Assembly (NCBI GenBank): GCA_949935895.1
Contig: CATLGL010000033.1
Location: forward strand, 1 to 12,790
Origin: an uncultured Clostridia bacterium
Lineage (GTDB): Bacteria; Bacillota; Clostridia; TANB77; CAG-508
Reading direction: 5' to 3'
Length of the DNA stretch: 12,790 nucleotides
Shown: piece by piece, positions 7,283 through 12,790 of the stretch
How the letters are laid out: every line of letters starts with the position of its first letter
Numbering within the stretch: position 1 is the stretch's first letter
Translations under genes and position numbers: made by a program
Notes under the pieces: generated by a model
What the model was told of the DNA's origin: nothing
The model's database searches: none
The model's input: only the letters and a program-made list of their open reading frames with translations

Positions 7283-8095
7283 TTACTCAATATTCACTTT
7301 TTGAATTTTGTTTTCTAAAGTTTTATCTTGTAGAAGTTTTCCTGCTACTTGGATAAAATTACATTGCATATCTGTTAGATAATACCTACACTCTCCCATA
7401 TGTTCCTTATTGTTTTCCATTTTCTGATTTTGTAAAAAGCTTTGTAAATAGTTTGCTATCTTTTCTCCTGTATTAATAATCTCTACTTCATTTCCTATTT
7501 CTTGTTTTATTAACTCTTTAAATAATGGGTAATGTGTACAACCGAGAATTATTTTATCAATTTTTTTATTGATAAATGGTTTCATATATTCTTTAATAGC
7601 CTCTTTAGCTACATTGTTATTTGTCCAGCCTTGTTCTGCCATCGGTGCAAGTAATGGACAAGCTTTACTTATGATTTCTACATTTTTTACTGTTTGTTTC
7701 AATTCTTTTTCCCATTTGTTACTTTTGATGGTTCCTTCTGTTGCAATTACCCCAATTTTAAGTTTTTTTGATATTGCATTTTTTGCTATTTCTTGCACTG
7801 TTGGATTAACAATTCCTTCAATTGGTAAACGATATATCCTTTTCAATTCATCTAATGCTTGGCTAGTAGCTGTTCCACATGCAATTACGATTGCTTTTAC
7901 ATCTTGACTAATTAAAAATCCTGCACATTTTGTCGCTAATTTTATAATTGTTTCTTTTGATTTGTCTCCATATGGAAAATTTTTAGTATCTCCTAAATAA
8001 ATCAAATCTTCATATGGAAGATATTTTTTTATTTCTGCTACTACAGTCATTCCTCCAACACCAGAGTCAAATATACCAATTGGTCTTTCATTCAT
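7283..8095 (-). CDS. murI: Glutamate racemase
   Basis: Converts L-glutamate to D-glutamate for peptidoglycan in the cytoplasm, without cofactor. The protein is 270 residues, the normal length. Conserved features are GIFDSGVGG (residues 7-15, catalytic-site Asp10 and Ser11), YLGDTKNFPYG (33-43), the first catalytic Cys73 in IACGTATS, and the second catalytic Cys186 in LGCTHYP. The first motif has Gly where many homologues have Asn (CNT); both Cys are present. It starts 11 nt after the GNAT gene with a weak AGAGGGTG site, so it is probably co-transcribed. One CGG triplet occurs out of phase (in ATT CTC GGT) and causes no frame change. Confidence 0.95.
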   Translation of the reverse strand: MNERPIGIFDSGVGGMTVVAEIKKYLPYEDLIYLGDTKNFPYGDKSKETIIKLATKCAGFLISQDVKAIVIACGTATSQALDELKRIYRLPIEGIVNPTVQEIAKNAISKKLKIGVIATEGTIKSNKWEKELKQTVKNVEIISKACPLLAPMAEQGWTNNNVAKEAIKEYMKPFINKKIDKIILGCTHYPLFKELIKQEIGNEVEIINTGEKIANYLQSFLQNQKMENNKEHMGECRYYLTDMQCNFIQVAGKLLQDKTLENKIQKVNIE

Positions 8096-8106
8096 ACTTG
8101 CACCCT

Positions 8107-8547
8107 CTAACCTTCAATATATTTTATAAACCCATATTCTATATTACCCCTTGGGCAGTCTTTTAATTCATATAATAATTGACATCCCATTTTTTCATAA
8201 AATCCTTTTGCTTGAAAATCTAATGTTTCTACTTTTATTCCTACTAAATTTTTCTGTTTTGCATATTCTTCTAGCTTTTTAAAAATACTAGCTCCTATAT
8301 TTTTTCTTCTGTATTGAGAATCAATAAATGTTTTTTGTATTTGTAACCATTGCAAACTTTCATACACAATCATTCCACCTATAACTTTTTGTTCTTCAAA
8401 GGCATAACATCCAAATACTTCTTTTTCTTTTAATTCTTCACTTCTATTTTTAAAATATGGGGTATTACCATTTTCATTATTATATTTGTATAATTCTTTA
8501 CTAATATATTGATAATTCTCATTTTTGTTACTGATTTCTATTTTCAT
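8107..8547 (-). CDS. GNAT-family N-acetyltransferase
   Basis: A 146-residue acetyl-CoA-dependent acyltransferase of the GNAT fold. The acetyl-CoA pyrophosphate loop is in RRKNIGASIFKKLEEYA (80-96), preceded by the beta-4 strand LQIQKTFIDSQY; the motif B region is AKGFYEKMGCQLLYEL (113-128), as in many GNATs. The substrate cannot be inferred. It has a strong GGAGGGAGG site before ATG and lies 11 nt before murI. A link to cell-wall metabolism is possible only by neighbourhood. It contains no CGG. Confidence 0.85.
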   Translation of the reverse strand: MKIEISNKNENYQYISKELYKYNNENGNTPYFKNRSEELKEKEVFGCYAFEEQKVIGGMIVYESLQWLQIQKTFIDSQYRRKNIGASIFKKLEEYAKQKNLVGIKVETLDFQAKGFYEKMGCQLLYELKDCPRGNIEYGFIKYIEG

Positions 8548-8602
8548 TTTTTATTCCTCCCTCCTGATTTTATCATATCTTATTTTTTTTGAATATAGTT
8601 TT

Positions 8603-8620
8603 TTCTTATTTCAATAAGAA
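8603..8620. repeat. Inverted repeat upstream of the GNAT-murI unit
   Basis: TTCTTATT and AATAAGAA are perfect 8-bp arms with a 2-nt centre. It lies about 55 nt before the GNAT start, where a promoter or operator would be expected; a -10-like TATGAT is at plus 8573-8578. It may be a repressor site. Confidence 0.4.
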
Positions 8621-8645
8621 TTACTGTATATTAGCGCTTATAGGA

Positions 8646-8681
8646 TAAAAAAACAGGCCATACTTTTTATTGTATTTCCTG
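8646..8681 (-). terminator. Terminator of pheST
   Basis: On the minus strand CAGG-AA-ATAC pairs with GTAT-GG-CCTG (two 4-bp helices with a 2x2 internal mismatch), followed by a run of seven T (plus 8647-8653). It lies about 40 nt after the pheT stop codon. Confidence 0.65.
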
Positions 8682-8723
8682 CTTTTTCGTTAAATTCTTA
8701 CTGTTTTATAGACTATAGCACAT

Positions 8724-11097
8724 TTATTTTCTAAGTTTTGCACCTAGTGTTTTTTCTAAATCTATAATAATTTTTTCTAAGATTTTGTTTGTTTCTTCAT
8801 CTGTTAGGGTTCTATCACTTGCACTAAATTCTAGTGAATAAGATATACTTTTTTTACCCTCTTCAATATTAGTACCTGTATACACATCAAATACTTTTAT
8901 ATTATTTAATAAAGAACCTGCTGATTTTTTGATTTGTCTTTTTATGGTGTCATTGGTCATTTCTTTTTCTACCACTATACTTAAATCTTTTTTCACACTT
9001 GGATATTTTGATATTTCTTTATATTTCATTTTTCCAGTCTTTTTTTCTAATAGTTTATCAAGGTTAATTTCAAATACAAATACATCTTCATTTGCTTTTT
9101 TAGGATGTACTTTTCCTATTATTCCAATTATTTCTCCATTTAGGTTAATTTGTGCTGTTTGACCTGGATGAAATTCTTTTGGTAGATTATCAGAAATCAC
9201 AAAACTATATCTTCCTCCATATCCTAAATAGTCTAATAACTCCTCTACAATTCCTTTTGTAATATAAAAATCCACTGTTCTATTTGCTTCAATCCCTTTA
9301 TAATATTCTCCTGAAAGTAATCCTCCAAGCTTTCTTTCTTCTTCATATTGCTCCTGTTTTTTATAAAAGCTTTTTCCTATTTCAAATATTGCTACTTCTT
9401 TTACATTTCTTGCCACATTATATTCATAAATTTTATATAGAGATGGTAAAATACTTGCTCTTAGAGTATTTCTTTCTTCTGTTAATGGATCTAATAGTTT
9501 TAGTGTTTCTATTTCTTCTTCTTTTATAAATTGTTTTGCTTCTTTATCATTTACTAATACATAGGATAGAGTTTCATTTAAGCCTAAATCTATCATTTTA
9601 TTTCGAATTTGTCTAATGGTTTTGTCATAAGTTCCTGTTTTTAATGGCATAACAGGCAATTCTCCTTCAATATTATCAACTCCATAAATACGTCCTACCT
9701 CTTCTATTAAATCCTCTGGTATGGATATATCAATTCTTCTTGTTGGAACTAATACTGTTATTGTCTCTTCTTTTACTTCATAGGAAAAACCTAATCTTCT
9801 AAATGCATCTAATATACTATTTTTAGGTATATCTAATCCTAAAATATCTGTAATTTTTTGGAATGTAATTTTTATTTTCTTATCTTGTTTATTGGTAGTA
9901 TCATAAACTGCCATTCCACCTACAATTTCAGCATCTGCATATTTTTCAAGCATATGGCATGCACGGTTTATAGCAAGATAAGTGCCATTAGGATCCAATC
10001 CTTTTTCAAAACGATTGCTTGCTTCACTTCTTAGTATTTTTTTAGAGGTACATCTTACTTTTACAGCATCAAAAATAGCAGCTTCTATAATAATATCTTT
10101 GGTAGTATCTGTAACTTCAGTTTCTAATCCTCCCATTACTCCAGCAAGCCCAATTGCTTTTGCTCCATCTGAAATAACAATATCTTCACTAGATAATTCT
10201 CGTTTTATGCCATCTAATGTTGTTAAATTTTCTCCTTCCTCTGCCATTCTTACCTCTAGCATTCCCTTTAAAGTATCTGCATCATAAAAATGGAGTGGTT
10301 GCCCTGTTTCTAACATTACATAATTACTAATATCAACTACATTGTTAATTGGTCGAATGCCAGATGCTATTAACCTATTTTTAATAAAATTAGGACTTTC
10401 TTTAATACAAACATTTTTTACTTTTTTAGATAAAAAGATACTACAATTGTTAGTAGTAATATTTAGCTTAAACATATTTGTAATGTCTTCATTTGTTTCA
10501 TTATATCTTGTGTCAACTGTTTTAACTGGTTTGTCATAGATTGCCCCTATCTCATATGCCATTCCTAATATACTTAATAAATCCCCGCGGTTTGCTGTTA
10601 ATTCAAACTCAATAACTTCATCCTCTAACTCCAAATATTTAATTGGGTCTTCTCCTATTTTTGCTTCTTTTGATAATTCATGAATTCCATTTTTGTCCTC
10701 CTCTGTTAAAAATTTATTTTCAAGTCCTAGTTCTTGCATAGAGCAAAGCATTCCATTAGATTCTTCTCCTCTTATTTTTCCTTTTTTGATGGTTATACCT
10801 CCTGGTAATTCTGCACCGTGCTTTTGCAACAATTACTTTTAATCCTGTTCTTACATTTGGGGCTCCACATACAATATTTAGTATTTCATCTCCAATATCT
10901 ACTTTACAAACATGTAAATGGTCAGAAGATTCTACCATTTTACATTCTTTTACTTCCCCTATTACTAAATTTGTAGCATTAATTAGTTTTTGGGCACTAT
11001 CATATTCGTTCCCAACAGCTGTCATATCTTCTGCAAGTTGTTTTGCCTCGACCTCAATTTCTACATAGTCTTTTACAAAGTTCGTACTTAATTTCAT
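8724..11097 (-). CDS. pheT: Phenylalanine-tRNA ligase beta subunit, read through one +1 CGG site
   Basis: Beta subunit of the cytoplasmic alpha2-beta2 enzyme that charges tRNA-Phe. Skipping one base at CGG 10816-10818 gives 790 residues, as in typical bacterial PheT. Domains: N-terminal EMAP-like tRNA-binding fold (about 40-150, with DHLHVCKVD and IVCGAPNVRTG), B3/B4 editing domain, B5 domain, catalytic-like core, and the C-terminal FDX-ACB anticodon-binding domain (KYPSVKKDLSIVV onwards). The shift lies inside the first domain at the conserved K-x-G-A-x-L-P-G-G segment. The start ATG follows AAAGGAGG located in the last codons of pheS, 3 nt away, so translation is likely coupled. The 697 codons after the shift are open and free of decay. 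An out-of-phase CGG inside N-R-G-D is tolerated. Confidence 0.95.
10816..10818 (-). other. +1 recoding site pheT-1 (GCA CGG T)
   Basis: In frame, AAA GCA CGG TGC AGA ATT gives K-A-R-C-R-I and a stop 20 codons later. Skipping C gives AAA GCA GGT GCA GAA TTA CCA, K-A-G-A-E-L-P-G-G, the conserved PheT sequence. Confidence 0.94.
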
Positions 11098-11100
11098 ATT

Positions 11101-12140
11101 TTAATCCTCCTTTCTATCAAATTGATTTAAAAATCTTACATCATTTGCATATAGTAAACGAATATCTGTAATTCCATATTTAAACATTGCTAAACGATCA
11201 AGTCCAGTTCCAAAAGCAAATCCAGAATATTTTTCTGGGTCATATCCATTTATTTTTAATACATTTGGATGTACCATTCCGAGAACCTAAAATTTCAATC
11301 CAACCGTGTTTGCTTACATAAGTTACATCCTTTTCCTCCACATTTAAAACAACTTACATCTACTTCATAAGATGGCTCTGTAAATGGGAAATAACTTGGT
11401 CTAAAACGTAATTTAGAATCTTTTCCTAACATATGTCGAACAAATACTTCTAAGGTTCCTTTTAAATGTGCAAGATTGATTCCTTCGTCTATCACAAGTC
11501 CTTCAATTTGCCCAAACTGATGAGAATGAGTTGCATCATCATCTCTACGGTATGTTTTTCCTGGGCAAATAACTCGAATTGGTGTTTTTTCTTGATTGGC
11601 CATCATGGTTCTTGCTTGTACTGATGATGTTTGTGTTCTTAATAAGTATTCTGTTGTAATATAGAAGGTATCTTGCATATCTCTTGCTGGATGTCCTTTA
11701 GGAAGATTTAATCGTTCAAAACAGTATTCATCTGTTTCTAATTCTGGACCATCTACAACATCATATCCCATAGATACAAATAAATCCTCTAATTCTTCTA
11801 TAATGCGGTTTACTGGATGTTTGCTTCCTCTTCTCATTTTAGAAGAAGGAAGAGTAATATCAATTTTTTCTTTTTCTAAAGTCTGAAGTAATTTTTTTTC
11901 TTCTAATGCTTCCTCCTTCTGGGAAATTAGTACCTCAAGTTCATCTCTTACCTTATTTACTAATTCTCCAATAACTGGTCTTTCTACAGGCGATAATGCT
12001 CCCATTCCTCTTAATACAGCCGTTAGTTCGCCTTTTTTCCCTAAGTATTTTACACGTACTTCGTTTAATGTTTGTAAATCTACCGCTTTTGTAATTTGCT
12101 CTTTTGCAACTTGTTTAATTTGTTCAATTTGCTCTTTCAT
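11101..12140 (-). CDS. pheS: Phenylalanine-tRNA ligase alpha subunit, read through two +1 CGG sites
   Basis: Catalytic alpha subunit of phenylalanyl-tRNA synthetase. Skipping one base at CGG 11304-11306 and 11279-11281 yields 345 residues, the normal PheS length. It has the N-terminal coiled-coil tRNA-binding arm (1-90), then class II catalytic core: HPARDMQDTFY, motif 2 region CPGKTYRRDDDATHSHQFGQIEG, FRPSYFPFTEPSYEVDV, the two CxxC-like pairs in SCFKCGGKGCNLC, GWIEILGSGMVHPN, and motif 3 GTGLDRLAMFKYGI. The last two lie after the shift sites and include ATP-binding residues, so the conventional 281-residue product would be inactive. The start follows AAAGGAGAA. Expression is controlled by the T-box leader upstream. 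An essential gene needing two shifts implies efficient recoding. Confidence 0.95.
11279..11281 (-). other. +1 recoding site pheS-2 (TCT CGG A)
   Basis: Eight codons after the first shift, TCT CGG AAT occurs. Skipping C gives TCT GGA ATG GTA CAT CCA AAT, S-G-M-V-H-P-N, the invariant substrate-pocket segment of PheS, and continues through motif 3 to the stop at 11101-11103. Confidence 0.95.
11304..11306 (-). other. +1 recoding site pheS-1 (ACA CGG T)
   Basis: In frame, ACA CGG TTG GAT is followed by a stop. Skipping C gives ACA GGT TGG ATT GAA ATT TTA GGT, T-G-W-I-E-I-L-G, the PheS consensus. Confidence 0.95.
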
Positions 12141-12160
12141 AACCTATTCTCCTTTCTATC

Positions 12161-12410
12161 AAAAAATCCATTTCTATCCTACAATATAGGACGAAACGGA
12201 TTCGTGGTACCACCTAATTTTACTAATTTTTATTAGCCTTATTTATTGTTATAACGTAACTACCGTCTAATTCTACTTATCAATTTCAAATTAGAAACGA
12301 AAAAAGTGAAATTTCAGTTAATTTTATGGATTTAGGTTCTCAGCTATTACCTAAATTCTCTTTTTCCAAAACCAATTTAACTTACTTTGCTTTTTCTTTG
12401 TTTTTATTTA
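12161..12410 (-). promoter_or_regulatory. Phe-specific T-box riboswitch controlling pheST
   Basis: A tRNA-sensing leader that allows read-through when tRNA-Phe is uncharged. The T-box sequence AGGTGGTACCACG is at plus 12203-12215. The terminator that follows has arms AATCCGTTTC (plus 12193-12202) and GAAATGGATT (plus 12165-12174), with an inner hairpin, and ends in six T (plus 12161-12166). Stem I is closed by AAAGT/ACTTT and GTTAA/TTAAC. The specifier is UUC (plus 12308-12310) followed by A, which matches Phe. The distal stem I hairpin AGGTAATAGCTGAGAACCT is also present. It ends about 20 nt before the pheS start. Confidence 0.92.
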
Positions 12411-12416
12411 TATATC

Positions 12417-12445
12417 ATATTATCACAATTTTAGAAAATGTTCAA
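12417..12445 (-). promoter_or_regulatory. Promoter of the T-box-pheST transcript
   Basis: On the minus strand TTGAAC (plus 12440-12445), a 17-nt spacer, and TAATAT (plus 12417-12422). Transcription would start near 12410, at the base of T-box stem I. Confidence 0.7.
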
Positions 12446-12485
12446 TAGTTTTATTGCAATTCTCTCTTATTCTGTCATCATACCT

Positions 12486-12499
12486 TTATCAATTGATAA
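12486..12499. repeat. 14-bp perfect palindrome
   Basis: TTATCAA directly joined to TTGATAA, in the spacer between the 6S-like RNA and the pheST promoter, about 40 nt before the -35. It may be a protein-binding site. Nothing else is recognised in 12446-12548. Confidence 0.35.
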
Positions 12500-12548
12500 G
12501 TATTTCTTTAATTTCTTCTATATAATTTTTACCCATGCTTTAAAATAC

Positions 12549-12753
12549 AAAAAACCCCCGCCTTAGCCGTCATTCTCAAGAGATTTTACGGACCTGTACT
12601 CACACAGGTGGGTGCTTACCTAAATACTTCTGGGTTTCTTATATAAATACAAGCATACACGCCATATTTAGAGGTGGGCTCCCAATTCCGAAACTTGTAG
12701 GTTCTAAAATATCTTGTTTGTCGTACTACGCAGGGAATTTCTATTCTTTTTTG
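12549..12753 (-). ncRNA. ssrS: Structured RNA, probably 6S RNA
   Basis: About 205 nt with its own promoter and a 3' U-tract (plus 12549-12554), and no coding frame. The ends pair: CCCTGC near the 5' end (plus 12730-12735) with GCGGGG before the U-tract (plus 12556-12561), as in 6S RNA. Inside are a long helix using TAAATAT/GTATTTA, and the hairpin ACCTGT/ACAGGT with a 6-nt loop (plus 12592-12609). Length, closing stem and overall rod shape with bulges fit 6S RNA, the RNA-polymerase-binding regulator; the assignment rests on my recollection of clostridial 6S sequences, not on a search. SRP RNA, tmRNA and RNase P hallmarks are absent. Confidence 0.6.
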
Positions 12754-12760
12754 TATTTTT

Positions 12761-12790
12761 ATATTAACATAGAATTCTAATAAGTTTCAA
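12761..12790 (-). promoter_or_regulatory. Promoter of the 6S-like RNA
   Basis: On the minus strand TTGAAA (plus 12785-12790), an 18-nt spacer and TAATAT (plus 12761-12766). This places the transcript start near 12753, just before the closing stem. Confidence 0.6.

Noticed and set aside
1137..11306. CGG reassigned to another amino acid (Trp, Gln or Gly) without a frame change
   Set aside because: Reading CGG as any single residue in three bases leaves the downstream frame wrong and soon meets a stop; only skipping one base restores the protein.
1137..11306. -1 frameshift or a two-base deletion at the same sites
   Set aside because: A -1 shift reaches the same frame only by adding a residue. 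Conserved spacing (for example the HydA Cys ligands and PheS S-G-M-V-H-P) allows one residue, Gly, for the four bases.
8724..12140. Random sequencing frameshifts in pheS and pheT
   Set aside because: All three breaks are extra C before GG at a codon boundary, with no homopolymer involved, although long A and T runs in the same genes are error-free.

Overview
This is a low-GC window from a Gram-positive anaerobe, most likely an uncultured member of Clostridia (Bacillota). The evidence is the A+T-rich coding, strong AGGAGG-type ribosome binding sites, a trimeric electron-bifurcating [FeFe] hydrogenase, a sortase with an LPxTG substrate, a Phe T-box in front of pheST, and a 6S-like RNA.

Layout. 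Bases 1-648 (+) hold the 3' part of an APH-family phosphotransferase, ended by a hairpin terminator. Bases 743-4883 (-) are a hydC-hydB-hydA operon with its own promoter. Bases 5264-5626 (+) encode an unrecognised 120-residue protein. Bases 5690-7056 (-) encode an LPKTG cell-wall protein followed by a sortase. Bases 7283-8547 (-) encode a GNAT acetyltransferase and glutamate racemase MurI. Bases 8724-12140 (-) are pheS-pheT, preceded by a T-box leader with a UUC (Phe) specifier and its promoter. The far end (about 12549-12753, -) is a structured RNA that resembles 6S RNA.

Main discovery. Five genes (hydA, hydB, the sortase gene, pheT, pheS) look broken by frameshifts, although two of them are essential and all have full-length, motif-perfect continuations in the next frame. 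Every break has the same form. An in-frame CGG codon occurs, and the correct protein resumes one base later, so NNN-C-GGA or NNN-C-GGT is read as NNN-Gly. I count ten such sites: hydA 2, hydB 2, sortase 3, pheT 1, pheS 2. By hand scan these are also the only in-frame CGG codons in any gene here, so none is used as arginine. CGG triplets in the other two phases (I count 13) leave the frame intact. Arginine is written AGA, AGG, CGT, CGC or CGA.

The simplest reading is a genome-wide recoding. CGG appears to be unassigned as Arg and to act as an efficient +1 shift signal, or CGGA/CGGU is decoded as a four-base glycine codon. Full-length proteins are obtained at exactly the family lengths: HydA 583, HydB 619, sortase 224, PheT 790 and PheS 345 residues. 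Coordinates for these genes are given as single recoded CDSs. The mechanism (tRNA or ribosome) cannot be decided from this window.
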